14,344 nucleotides of DNA, taken from positions 1-14,344 of the forward strand of contig CAYNNP010000171.1 in NCBI GenBank assembly GCA_964398215.1, in the 5' to 3' direction. Below, piece after piece: positions 1 through 6,990 of this stretch. Numbering within the stretch: the first letter of the stretch is position 1; every line of letters begins with the position of its first letter. The notes below the pieces were generated by a model. That model was not told the DNA's origin, did not search any database, and saw only the letters and a program-made list of their open reading frames with translations. This stretch comes from CAYNNP01 sp964398215 (GTDB lineage: Bacteria; Planctomycetota; Planctomycetia; Pirellulales; Pirellulaceae). A program made the position numbers and the translations under genes.

Positions 1-2
1 TC

Positions 3-83
3 GAGGCGATTGCAAAAGAGGATTTCTCTCTACGCGCCGCCATCCACGCCATCGTCGCCCACCCTGAGTTCGGCAAGAAATAG
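3..83 (+). CDS. C-terminal fragment of an unidentified protein
   Basis: The window opens inside a plus-strand reading frame that stays open for 26 codons and ends at TAG (81-83). The visible tail contains FSLRAAIHAIVAHPEFGKK. An 'F-x-L-R-x-x-I-x-x-IV-x-x-P-x-F' ending is reminiscent of the C-termini of the large planctomycete DUF1549/DUF1553 or DUF1585/DUF1588 cytochrome-associated proteins. The fragment is too short to assign, so this is only a suggestion. No signal or catalytic residue can be judged from it. A G/C-rich hairpin follows at about 99-119. Confidence 0.5.
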   Translation, partial: EAIAKEDFSLRAAIHAIVAHPEFGKK

Positions 84-396
84 AGCAGGCCGGATCAAGG
101 AGCGCAGCGACGCCGCTCCGGCAACGAATTGAACAGATTCGGTTGACTATTCGCTGTGCCGCAACGGCGCCGCGCTTGGCCCGGGCTCTTGAAGCCGAAA
201 CAATGCTCGTAGCCGACCAAATCAACAAGCACTGAACCACTTTTACTGCAGATAATTTTTCATCTGCCGCTCGTCTTGGACAGGCGATGAACACTTTAAG
301 TTTCTTCATCATTTACAATGTAGGTGAAGTCTTCTGGATTGTTTTCAGATTTCACAGTGGCTGGCAAGCAAAGTTAATAACGACAGCAGGCACAAT
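84..396. other. Intergenic stretch with hairpin, repeat-like fragment and possible leader ORF
   Basis: This 313-base stretch has no long gene. Just after the upstream stop is an inverted repeat, GGAGCG (99-104) with CGCTCC (114-119), flanked by GCCGG (89-93) and CCGGC (118-122). It has no T-run, so it is only a weak terminator candidate. Bases 188-230 carry TCTTGAAGC followed by AAATCAACAAGC (219-230). The same two words recur together at about 9760-9785 in the right end of the second palindromic element, so this may be a fragment of a dispersed repeat. A 37-codon ORF at 287-400 is listed separately. Confidence 0.5.
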
Positions 397-400
397 ATGA
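287..400 (+). CDS. Possible 37-aa leader ORF overlapping the next start
   Basis: An ATG at 287 opens a frame of 37 codons starting MNTLSFFIIYNVGEVFWIVF. It stops at TGA 398-400, so stop and next start share the four bases ATGA (397-400). That arrangement is typical of translational coupling. A purine-rich GGACAGG lies just upstream, but it is very close to the ATG. The peptide is hydrophobic and resembles no family I know. Chance is a real alternative for an ORF this short. The case rests only on the ATGA junction and the hydrophobic composition matching the downstream membrane protein. Confidence 0.25.
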   Translation: MNTLSFFIIYNVGEVFWIVFRFHSGWQAKLITTAGTI

Positions 401-933
401 ATGCCGATGAACAAGACGTTTCTATGTCTGCTGTGAATCCGTACGCGCCAAGTGCTGTTGATGAGCCAGCGATTCTGATTCCGAAATCATATCCTGCGGG
501 ACCAGTCAGCAATCTTCATGTGCTGTCGCGAACTCTTGTCGGCGTTGTTGTTTCAGGCTCGATTTTTGGCGTTGGACTCGTCTTGCTAGAATCTTTGAGA
601 ACGCCAACGGCGATGCTGCCGCTTACTATCTTTGCAAGTTTCGTTGGTGCAGTCTTTGCGTTGATTGCGTCGGTGTTTGCCATTCCGTTCGTTTTCGCGC
701 TCAGTTGTATTGGCGGATCAAAAAACTGGAGTCGGCAGGGTGTGTTATTTTTCGGCGCCGCCTGTGGATTTCTTTCTGGGTTCATCTGTATTTTCATTAT
801 GAATCCGTCGATTGCGATCGTTCCCACGGCGCTGATGCCGGGAGTAGTGGGGGCAATCGGAACATTGTGCGTTGTTATGAAGACTTCGATTCGAGTTGGA
901 GAGGCATTTACCAAGGATAGCGAACCGATTTAG
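397..933 (+). CDS. Small multi-pass membrane protein of unknown function
   Basis: The product is 178 residues. The first 40 are polar and probably cytoplasmic, with NPYAPS at residues 14-19. N-terminal 'NPY-x-[PS]' words are common in small planctomycete membrane proteins of unknown role. Three or four hydrophobic segments follow, at about 46-66, 73-105 (long, possibly a hairpin), 114-134 and 139-162, with a short charged tail. No catalytic motif or ligand site is visible. I kept the ATG at 397; an alternative ATG at 424 (MSAVNPY) has no better ribosome site. It is monocistronic unless the 37-codon ORF before it is real, and is followed 105 bases later by the aminotransferase. Function is unknown; the membrane location is the only firm inference. 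Confidence 0.75.
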   Translation: MNADEQDVSMSAVNPYAPSAVDEPAILIPKSYPAGPVSNLHVLSRTLVGVVVSGSIFGVGLVLLESLRTPTAMLPLTIFASFVGAVFALIASVFAIPFVFALSCIGGSKNWSRQGVLFFGAACGFLSGFICIFIMNPSIAIVPTALMPGVVGAIGTLCVVMKTSIRVGEAFTKDSEPI

Positions 934-1038
934 GCTGTTTTTCATTCGGGCCTCTTGTGGCGTGAACCGAGCATTGGGAAACTTGGTGGCTGAAATTGAC
1001 GTCCCCATCAAGATTGCTCGAAACAGTTAGTTAGAAAT

Positions 1039-2304
1039 ATGTCTACAGCCACACCAGAAAACGATATCGCAGCAGATCCTTACTTCCAGAACTTGTTTGC
1101 CGACCGGATTGGTGGCGCAGGCTATGGCAAGGGCACCGAGATCTATAAGTTTGAAAAGATCAAGCGAGCCAAGCGCAAAGCACTGGCCGATCATCCAGAT
1201 CGCAATCTCTTGGATTTCGGAATAGGCGAAAATGATTCGATGGCGGCCGAGTCGGTTCGCAAGGTGATGGCGTCGGAGATCAATCAGCCTGAAAATCGTG
1301 GCTATGCGGACAACGGTGTTGCCGAATACAAAGAATCGGCTGCACGATTCATGCAGCGAAACTTTGGCGTGACACTTGATCCCGCCACACAGATCAATCA
1401 CTGCATCGGCAGCAAACCAGCCTATGCGATGTTGCCTGCTTGTTTTATCAATCCTGGTGACGTGACGCTCATGACAGTGCCCGGCTACCCTGTCGCTGGA
1501 ACACACACGCGTTTCTATGGCGGCGAGGTCTACAAGTTGCCACTGTTGGCTGAGAACAATTTTTTGCCCGACATGGATTCGATTCCTGACGAAATTTATG
1601 CTCGAACAAAGATGTTGGTGCTGAACTATCCGAATTCTCCAACGGGACGCAACGCACCGCCTGAGTTCTTTGAAAAAGTCGTTGAACTTGCAAAGGAAAA
1701 GCAATTCATCGTTGTGCAAGATGCCGCGCATATCTTGTTGACGTTTGACGGCAAGCCACGAAGCTTCTTGCAAACACCTGGTGCTCTGGACGTTGGCATC
1801 GAAGTCCATTCAATGAGCAAGGGTTATGACATGATCGGCTGGAGAATGGGATTCGTTTGTGGCCATGAGCGGATCGTGTCAGCCTTTTCGGACGTGAAAG
1901 ACAATAGTGACAGCGGGCAGTTCATTGCCACGCAAAAAGCGGCGGCGGCGGCACTGGATGATGAATCGATTCCACAACAGATCAACGCAAAGTATCGTCG
2001 GCGGATGGAAAAGTTGGTTGCGACTTTGCGAGAGTGTGGTTTCGAGTGCGAGATGCCAGGCGGGACATATTTTCTGTACACGAAATCGCCTAGCGGAACA
2101 AAATCTGGCGAGACTTTCGCGGCCGCTGAGGATGCGACACGATTTTTGATCGAACAGTTTGGGATCGTTACGGTGCCTTGGGATGATGCAGGATCTTTCC
2201 TGCGTTTTAGCGTGACTTATGTTGCCGATTCGGAAGCCAAGGAAGACGCGTTGATGGAAGAAACCAAACGACGACTGGGCGACGCTGGATTGGTTTGGGC
2301 GTAG
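1039..2304 (+). CDS. dapL: LL-diaminopimelate aminotransferase-like PLP enzyme
   Basis: This is a class I/II, fold-type I aminotransferase of 421 residues, close to the usual DapL length of about 410. The N-terminal DPYFQNLFADRIGG and IYKFEKIKRAKR stretch and the later DFGIGENDSM agree with the DapL-like group. Visible PLP-site residues are Asn199 in NYPNSPTG, Asp228 in VVQDAAH, Lys261 in HSMSKGYDM (Schiff-base lysine) and Arg389 in FLRFS (substrate carboxylate). The family makes LL-diaminopimelate from tetrahydrodipicolinate and glutamate in one step, feeding lysine and peptidoglycan synthesis in the cytoplasm. It stands alone between the membrane protein and the sugar genes and is probably not part of the sugar pathway. 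The general class is certain; the exact substrate is inferred, since related aminotransferases can look alike. Confidence 0.8.
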   Translation: MSTATPENDIAADPYFQNLFADRIGGAGYGKGTEIYKFEKIKRAKRKALADHPDRNLLDFGIGENDSMAAESVRKVMASEINQPENRGYADNGVAEYKESAARFMQRNFGVTLDPATQINHCIGSKPAYAMLPACFINPGDVTLMTVPGYPVAGTHTRFYGGEVYKLPLLAENNFLPDMDSIPDEIYARTKMLVLNYPNSPTGRNAPPEFFEKVVELAKEKQFIVVQDAAHILLTFDGKPRSFLQTPGALDVGIEVHSMSKGYDMIGWRMGFVCGHERIVSAFSDVKDNSDSGQFIATQKAAAAALDDESIPQQINAKYRRRMEKLVATLRECGFECEMPGGTYFLYTKSPSGTKSGETFAAAEDATRFLIEQFGIVTVPWDDAGSFLRFSVTYVADSEAKEDALMEETKRRLGDAGLVWA

Positions 2305-2319
2305 CGCGAAGCACAGCGT

Positions 2320-2343
2320 CCGTCCTTGTTGACGCAGGGACGG
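2320..2343 (+). terminator. Candidate terminator hairpin after dapL
   Basis: CCGTCC (2320-2325) pairs with GGACGG (2338-2343), extendable inward by one G-T and one A-T pair around an 8-base loop. A pyrimidine-rich TTTCTTTTC tract follows after a short gap (about 2350). It lies 15 bases beyond the aminotransferase stop and before the rfbF ribosome site, so it could separate the two units. The T-run is neither immediate nor perfect, so strength is uncertain. Confidence 0.4.
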
Positions 2344-2383
2344 GCATCATTTCTTTTCAGCCAACCTCTGACGGAGTGTCAAT

Positions 2384-3154
2384 TTGAAAGTCGTGATTCT
2401 GTGCGGCGGCCTGGGAACTCGCTTGCGCGAGGAGACTGAGTATCGTCCCAAACCGATGGTTGAAGTCGGTGGCCGGCCGATTTTGTGGCACATTATGAAA
2501 ACGTATTCTCATTACGGGTTCGATGAATTCGTCGTGTGCCTAGGCTATCGCGGGCAAATGATCAAAGAATATTTTCTGCGATATCAAGCGATGAATCAGG
2601 ACTTCACGATTCACACCGGGCGCAACAACGAAGTTGAATTTCATGGCCAGGAGGCTGGGCAGTATTCAGTGACACTGGCCGATACTGGGCTCAATACGAT
2701 GACCGGTGGTCGGGTTGCGAGAGTCAGCAAATATATCGATGGGGATACGTTCTTGTTGACTTACGGAGACGGTTTATCGGATGTCAACATTGCGGAGCTT
2801 ATGAAGTTCCATCAGTCGCATGGAAAACTGGCAACGATCACAACGATGCGTCCCATGTCGCGTTTCGGTGAGCTTGACATTCAGGCCGATGGCAGCGTTA
2901 ATTCGTTTGTCGAAAAACCGCAGCGTGATGCTTGGGCAAGCTGCGGTTATTTTGTGTTGGACCGAAAGGTAATTGACCTAATCAGCGGTGATGATTGCGT
3001 TTTTGAAAAAGGACCGCTTGAGCAGCTGGTTGCCGATGACCAACTGGTTGCCTATCAACATGACGGTTTCTTTTTCGCGATGGATACGTTTCGGGAGTAC
3101 CAACAGATCAATCGCATGTGGGACGAAGGGCGAACTCCGTGGAAGGTTTGGTAG
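2384..3154 (+). CDS. rfbF: Glucose-1-phosphate cytidylyltransferase
   Basis: The 256-residue length matches RfbF/DdhA. It joins CTP and alpha-D-glucose-1-phosphate into CDP-glucose, the first step of CDP-6-deoxysugar synthesis. The nucleotidyltransferase signature LCGGLGTRLREE is at residues 6-17, followed by RPKPMVEVGGRP (21-32, with Lys23). The metal-site motif TYGDGLSD has Asp129. A VEKPQRD segment and the family-typical C-terminal FFFAMDTFREYQQIN, ending with PWKVW, complete the picture. The start is TTG at 2384, chosen because the conserved nucleotide-binding strand begins there and GGAG lies 8 bases upstream within ACGGAG (2371-2376). The rfbG ATG follows the stop by two bases, so the genes form an operon. 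Residue agreement is strong throughout. Confidence 0.95.
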   Translation: MKVVILCGGLGTRLREETEYRPKPMVEVGGRPILWHIMKTYSHYGFDEFVVCLGYRGQMIKEYFLRYQAMNQDFTIHTGRNNEVEFHGQEAGQYSVTLADTGLNTMTGGRVARVSKYIDGDTFLLTYGDGLSDVNIAELMKFHQSHGKLATITTMRPMSRFGELDIQADGSVNSFVEKPQRDAWASCGYFVLDRKVIDLISGDDCVFEKGPLEQLVADDQLVAYQHDGFFFAMDTFREYQQINRMWDEGRTPWKVW

Positions 3155-3156
3155 GG

Positions 3157-4242
3157 ATGTCAAAACTACGAGAGTTCTATGACGGAAAACGTGTCTTCTT
3201 GACCGGGCACACTGGATTCAAAGGAGCTTGGTTGGCAGCGTGGTTGACCGACATGGGCGCCGATGTTCTGGGGTTTGCGTTGGATCCGCCTAGCGAACCG
3301 TCACTTTACGAGCTTGCCAAAGTTGGCGATTTGGTCGATGAAGTTCGTGACGATATCTTGAATTTTGATCAACTATTCGAGTCGATGATGGATTTTCGAC
3401 CTGAGTTTGTTTTCCACTTTGCGGCTCAGTCGATCGTGCGTGAATCGTACGAAGATCCCAAGCGTACGTTTGATGTGAATTTGATGGGGACTGTGAACGT
3501 ACTGGAAGCGTTGCGGCGAATGTCAGCGCCGTGTACTGGTGTGATGGTCACGTCTGACAAGTGTTACGAGAATCAAGAATGGAGTTACGGGTATCGTGAA
3601 ACCGACCGTTTGGGCGGCTGGGATCCTTACAGTGCAAGTAAGGCAACCGCAGAGTTGGCTATCGATTCGTATCGCCGATCTTTCTTGGCTGCAGGTGGTG
3701 TTCGAGTGGCAAGTGCCCGTGCCGGCAATGTCATAGGTGGTGGTGACTACGCGAAAGATCGAATCGTGCCTGATGTTGTTCGAGCGATTGCGGCCAAGCA
3801 ACCAATTGATGTGCGTTCGCCGCATGCCATTCGGCCTTGGCAGCATGTCTTGGAGGCATTGAATGGCTATTTACAGTTAGCCATGGAACTGTCGAATGCT
3901 GACGAGGCTTGGCAAGCGAAATTGGCAGGGCCAATGAATTTTGGTCCGCCGGAAGAAGCGACACGAACGGTTCAGCAATTGGTTGAAGAATTGCTCAAGC
4001 ACTGGTCTGGCCAATGGCAGGATCTTTCAGATCCAGACGCGCCACACGAAGCGCATCTATTGCGATTGGTTTCGGACAAGGCGAAGTCGTTGCTGGGTTG
4101 GCAAGGAGCATGGGATTTCGCGACGACCGCCAAGGAAACGATTCAGTGGTACCAAGCGGTTGAGGGTGGAGCCGATGCAAGAGAGGCGACGCTGGCTCAA
4201 GTGCGACGATTCGAGGACTCAGCAACCCACATTCGCCGCTGA
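3157..4242 (+). CDS. rfbG: CDP-glucose 4,6-dehydratase
   Basis: This extended short-chain dehydrogenase/reductase of 361 residues converts CDP-glucose to CDP-4-keto-6-deoxy-D-glucose with bound NAD. The Rossmann motif TGHTGFKG is at 16-23. The family-diagnostic TSDKCYENQEW starts at 132 and supplies the catalytic acid region. The catalytic pair is Tyr158 and Lys162 in DPYSASK. The C-terminal part has the RPWQHVLEAL and MNFGP segments of sugar-nucleotide dehydratases. The ATG at 3157 places the NAD motif at the usual distance from the N-terminus. The frame is open 13 codons further up, but that extension lies inside rfbF and is not homologous-looking. Only two bases separate it from rfbF, indicating co-transcription. 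Identity is very secure. Confidence 0.95.
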   Translation: MSKLREFYDGKRVFLTGHTGFKGAWLAAWLTDMGADVLGFALDPPSEPSLYELAKVGDLVDEVRDDILNFDQLFESMMDFRPEFVFHFAAQSIVRESYEDPKRTFDVNLMGTVNVLEALRRMSAPCTGVMVTSDKCYENQEWSYGYRETDRLGGWDPYSASKATAELAIDSYRRSFLAAGGVRVASARAGNVIGGGDYAKDRIVPDVVRAIAAKQPIDVRSPHAIRPWQHVLEALNGYLQLAMELSNADEAWQAKLAGPMNFGPPEEATRTVQQLVEELLKHWSGQWQDLSDPDAPHEAHLLRLVSDKAKSLLGWQGAWDFATTAKETIQWYQAVEGGADAREATLAQVRRFEDSATHIRR

Positions 4243-4258
4243 AGAACGGAACCATGGA

Positions 4259-4283
4259 ATTGGTTGAAGAATCCCCAACCAAT
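4259..4283 (+). terminator. Candidate terminator hairpin after rfbG
   Basis: ATTGGTTG (4259-4266) and CAACCAAT (4276-4283) form a perfect 8-bp stem with a 9-base loop, 16 bases past the rfbG stop. A T-rich run (CATTTTCTTT) lies only about 15 bases later, so this is an imperfect intrinsic terminator. Confidence 0.4.
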
Positions 4284-4402
4284 GGCGGTTTGCAATCGCA
4301 TTTTCTTTAGCCAAGTCATTAGGCGTTTGTTGCTCTAGCTTTGGTGTTTTGTCCAAAACACGGGACCTGCGGGGCTAACGATGGCGTGTACCATTTACCG
4401 CG

Positions 4403-4523
4403 AGGGCAAAGCAGTTTTTCAAACTGCTTAAAGTAGCTCGGCTCTCCGAGCCGAGAAGTCGGCAGGTCTCGGCTGGGACAGCCGAGCTACTATGTTGCCT
4501 ACCTTGAAAAGCTGATTTGCCCT
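4403..4523. repeat. Composite palindromic intergenic element (about 120 bp)
   Basis: The outer arms 4403-4422 and 4504-4523 are inverted copies matching at 18 of 20 positions. Inside, AGTAGCTCGGCT (4432-4443) and AGCCGAGCTACT (4480-4491) are a perfect 12-bp inverted repeat. Three local hairpins also fit: GCAGTTT/AAACTGC at 4411-4427, CTCGGCTC/GAGCCGAG at 4437-4455, and CTCGGCT/AGCCGAG at 4468-4486. The element can therefore fold as one long cruciform or several short hairpins. It contains no ORF, so it is not an autonomous insertion sequence. A REP/MITE-like dispersed repeat, or a transcript-processing structure, are the plausible readings. Confidence 0.75.
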
Positions 4524-4609
4524 GCGTTTACCACGAGGTTGTTTGAATTCAGCTTGTTTCGCTATGCTAATGAACTCTGTTTCTGCCCCATTCGCTGTGA
4601 TTTCGTTGT

Positions 4610-5872
4610 ATGCCTGACCGACCCAACCACAATCTTTCTCCAGGAGTTATCTCGTCTTGCCAAGTATGTGGTAACGAAGATCTGAAGCTCGTGCTGGATC
4701 TGGGCCATCAACCTCTGTGCGATACTCTTCTCAACAAAGAAGACTTGGATCGAGCAGAAGCGTTTTATCCACTGCGTCAGTTCTGGTGTCCCGAGTGCAC
4801 ACTGAACCAATTGGATTTTGTCGTACCAGGCGACGTCGTCTATCACGAGGACTATCCCTATCGCACGGGCGTCACACGCGAGTTGGCTGCCTATCAAGAC
4901 ACGATGGCGGAGTCGATCGTTTCTAAGTTGTCGTTGTCAAAAGATAACTTAGTCGTTGATGTCGGTTCCAATGATGGCACCCTGTTGGGCGGATTCAAAC
5001 GCCGTGGGATGCGAGTCAATGGAGTCGAACCGACAGGAATCGCGCGGTTCGCCAACGAAGATGGAATCGAAACGATTCAGTCACCGTTCAACCAAGAGAT
5101 TGCAAAGCAGATTGTTGAAACACACGGCACCGCGCAGGCTGTGACCGCGACCAATGTTTTCGCCCACATGGCGACGCTTGGCGATGTGATCCAAGGCCTT
5201 GAGATTTTGGTGGCTGACGACGGTCACTTTGTGCTTGAGAATCACTATCTGCTGCCTGTGATGGAACGCATGCAGTTTGACACGATTTATCACGAACATT
5301 TGCGAACGTATTCGCTGCGGTCGATTGTAAAGCTGTTTGAGTACTACGATTTCACGGTTGTCGATGCGGAACAAGTCAGTCGGTACGGGGGCAACATTCG
5401 CGTCTATGTTGCGAAGGGCAAACAGCACGCTGTTTCATCAAGTGTTAACAAAATTTTGGCTGAAGAAAGCAGTTTGCTGACGGATCCACAGTATTACGAT
5501 GACTTTCGGCGCAAGGCCATCAAGCTCAAGAACGATTTTCTGCACTTGGCACTCAAGTGTCACGACGAAGGCAATGTCTTAATTGGCAATTCGTGCCCGG
5601 GTCGTTGTAGTACTTTGCTGAACTTCGCTGGCATTGGACCAGATCTCATGCCCTACATTGGCGAGCAGCCAACGTCACTCAAGCTTGGCAAGTTTTTGCC
5701 TGGCAAGCACATTCCAATCGTTAACAACCAACAGATTCTGGATGATCAACCAGAACATGTGATGTTGCTGGCGTGGCACTACGCTCAACCGATTGCCGAG
5801 CAACTAAAGCAGCGAGGTTTGCGTTCGCAGCTCTACGTGCCGATGCCCGAAGTCGCCAAGTACCCGACGTGA
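4610..5872 (+). CDS. SAM-dependent sugar C-methyltransferase (TylC3/NovU type)
   Basis: The 420-residue product has the three-part layout of NDP-4-ketosugar C-methyltransferases. An N-terminal zinc-binding domain carries Cys17, Cys20, Cys60 and Cys63. A class I SAM fold carries VVDVGSNDGTLL (glycine-rich loop at 119-123), and a C-terminal domain is typical of the family. Residues YHEHLRTYSL (Tyr227, His228, Glu229, His230) correspond to the conserved His/Glu region implicated in catalysis in this family, and SRYGGNIRVY follows. Known members methylate C-3 of dTDP-4-keto-6-deoxysugars. Next to rfbF/rfbG the likely substrate is CDP-4-keto-6-deoxyglucose or a derivative; this is inference. Its stop overlaps the next gene's GTG start. 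Length is normal and no key residue is missing. Confidence 0.88.
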   Translation: MPDRPNHNLSPGVISSCQVCGNEDLKLVLDLGHQPLCDTLLNKEDLDRAEAFYPLRQFWCPECTLNQLDFVVPGDVVYHEDYPYRTGVTRELAAYQDTMAESIVSKLSLSKDNLVVDVGSNDGTLLGGFKRRGMRVNGVEPTGIARFANEDGIETIQSPFNQEIAKQIVETHGTAQAVTATNVFAHMATLGDVIQGLEILVADDGHFVLENHYLLPVMERMQFDTIYHEHLRTYSLRSIVKLFEYYDFTVVDAEQVSRYGGNIRVYVAKGKQHAVSSSVNKILAEESSLLTDPQYYDDFRRKAIKLKNDFLHLALKCHDEGNVLIGNSCPGRCSTLLNFAGIGPDLMPYIGEQPTSLKLGKFLPGKHIPIVNNQQILDDQPEHVMLLAWHYAQPIAEQLKQRGLRSQLYVPMPEVAKYPT

Positions 5873-6981
5873 ATTCCAATACAAAGATTGACATCGCGCT
5901 GCTAGGAGGCGGACGATGGGGGCGCGTTCTTGCTGGCGAATTGATTCGGATTCTGCCCCCTGATTCAACGATTCGGTGGGTGACCAAACACGATAAAAGA
6001 AATCGCGAGGCGTGGATTGCCGAACATGGTCAGAGCCGCATGTTGCATTGTAAGTCTATCTCACAGGCGTTGCCCGTAGACATCGCGATCGTCGCGAATC
6101 GACCTGAAGGTCATGTCGATGCAATCCGCGATTTTTTGAACGCAGGCGTGAATGTTCTCACAGAAAAACCACTTTCGTTGTCAGCCGATGATGCTACCGA
6201 GCTGATCGCGCTGGCGAAGCGGAATCGGCTCGTGTTTGGTGTGAATCTGTTATTCACCTATGCAAGTTACTTGAATGATTTTGCATCCAAGATCGATCGT
6301 GATGGCATACGCCGAGTTTTGATCGAATGGTGCGACCCGTGGGTGACCGATCGCTATGGCGAAATCAAGCGAGCGGATTACTTCACGCCGATCACTGACG
6401 ATATGCTGCCACACTGTTGGTCAATCTTGCGTTGTTTGCTGCCTAGCACTTCGGCACTGCGTATCGATCACGTGTCATATTCGCCAGACGCATCGGTTAT
6501 CGGTGCGGTGTGGGGTGATGTTGATGTCGAAATCGCTCTTAGTCGTCGCAGTCCCAACCGTGTTCGCCGATTGAGTGTGGAAGCTAGTGATTCGGCGAGT
6601 CTCGATTTTTCAATCGAACCGGGGATTTCGCGAATTGGCGAAACAGAATTCAAGGAACAATGGACGGGAAGTCGTCCGCTTGAACGATCGCTGACGAGCT
6701 TCATTCATGCAGTCACTGATTCACATATCGACTGGAAGCTGTCAGCAGAATCATGCATTGACAGTGTCACGAGTGCCGAGCAGGCGTCGATTTTTTTGGC
6801 TGCCGACCAGGACCGATTACTACAAGAATTGGGCCGCGATCTGGACGACTTGCGAGTCGTTCAAACGATTGTTGATCGCGTTGCGCCGACGAAAAACAAA
6901 CTCTGGCCACGCATGGAATTGCAGACAGAAAAAGATCAACAAGCAGCTGCGTTGATTTGGAGCAAAGAAATCTGGGGTTGA
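5869..6981 (+). CDS. Gfo/Idh/MocA-family NAD(P)-dependent sugar oxidoreductase
   Basis: The product is 370 residues. The N-terminal Rossmann fold has IALLGGGRWGRV near residues 9-20. The family signature EKPLSL contains Lys100, usually the catalytic or cofactor-proximal lysine. The second half has an alpha/beta substrate domain with DPWVTDRYGEIKR and DDMLPHCWSILRCLLP. I chose the GTG at 5869 because it overlaps the methyltransferase stop as GTGA and places the Rossmann motif at the N-terminus; the upstream open frame merely runs inside the previous gene. The tight overlap implies co-translation. A role in reducing the 4-keto (or 3-keto) group of the C-methylated CDP-sugar is likely, but other sugar dehydrogenase roles remain possible. 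It converges on the glycosyltransferase with a 9-base gap. Confidence 0.85.
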   Translation: MNSNTKIDIALLGGGRWGRVLAGELIRILPPDSTIRWVTKHDKRNREAWIAEHGQSRMLHCKSISQALPVDIAIVANRPEGHVDAIRDFLNAGVNVLTEKPLSLSADDATELIALAKRNRLVFGVNLLFTYASYLNDFASKIDRDGIRRVLIEWCDPWVTDRYGEIKRADYFTPITDDMLPHCWSILRCLLPSTSALRIDHVSYSPDASVIGAVWGDVDVEIALSRRSPNRVRRLSVEASDSASLDFSIEPGISRIGETEFKEQWTGSRPLERSLTSFIHAVTDSHIDWKLSAESCIDSVTSAEQASIFLAADQDRLLQELGRDLDDLRVVQTIVDRVAPTKNKLWPRMELQTEKDQQAAALIWSKEIWG

Positions 6982-6990
6982 AGCAGCCGG

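Larger units (their letters stand above)
4243..4609. other. Intergenic gap splitting the sugar genes, rich in hairpins
   Basis: This gap between rfbG and the C-methyltransferase holds no gene. In order it contains the possible terminator at 4259-4283, a perfect hairpin GTGTTTT (4344-4350) with AAAACAC (4355-4361), and the composite palindrome at 4403-4523. A weak promoter-like pair follows: TTGAAT (4543-4548), 17 bases, GCTAAT (4566-4571). If functional, it would give the methyltransferase its own transcript. No Shine-Dalgarno sequence precedes the ATG at 4610. Confidence 0.5.

Noticed and set aside
1027..1809. 260-codon minus-strand frame opposite the aminotransferase
   Set aside because: It is antisense to a gene with complete PLP-enzyme motifs, and its translation is Cys/His/Arg-rich and family-less.
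3118..3156. In-frame upstream extension of rfbG
   Set aside because: It lies within rfbF, and the NAD-binding motif is at the normal distance from the ATG at 3157.
4403..4523. CRISPR array or insertion sequence
   Set aside because: There is one palindromic unit with no regularly spaced direct repeats and no transposase or other ORF within it.
5773..5868. In-frame upstream extension of the Gfo/Idh/MocA gene
   Set aside because: It lies inside the methyltransferase gene in another frame; the GTG at 5869 with a GTGA overlap fits much better.
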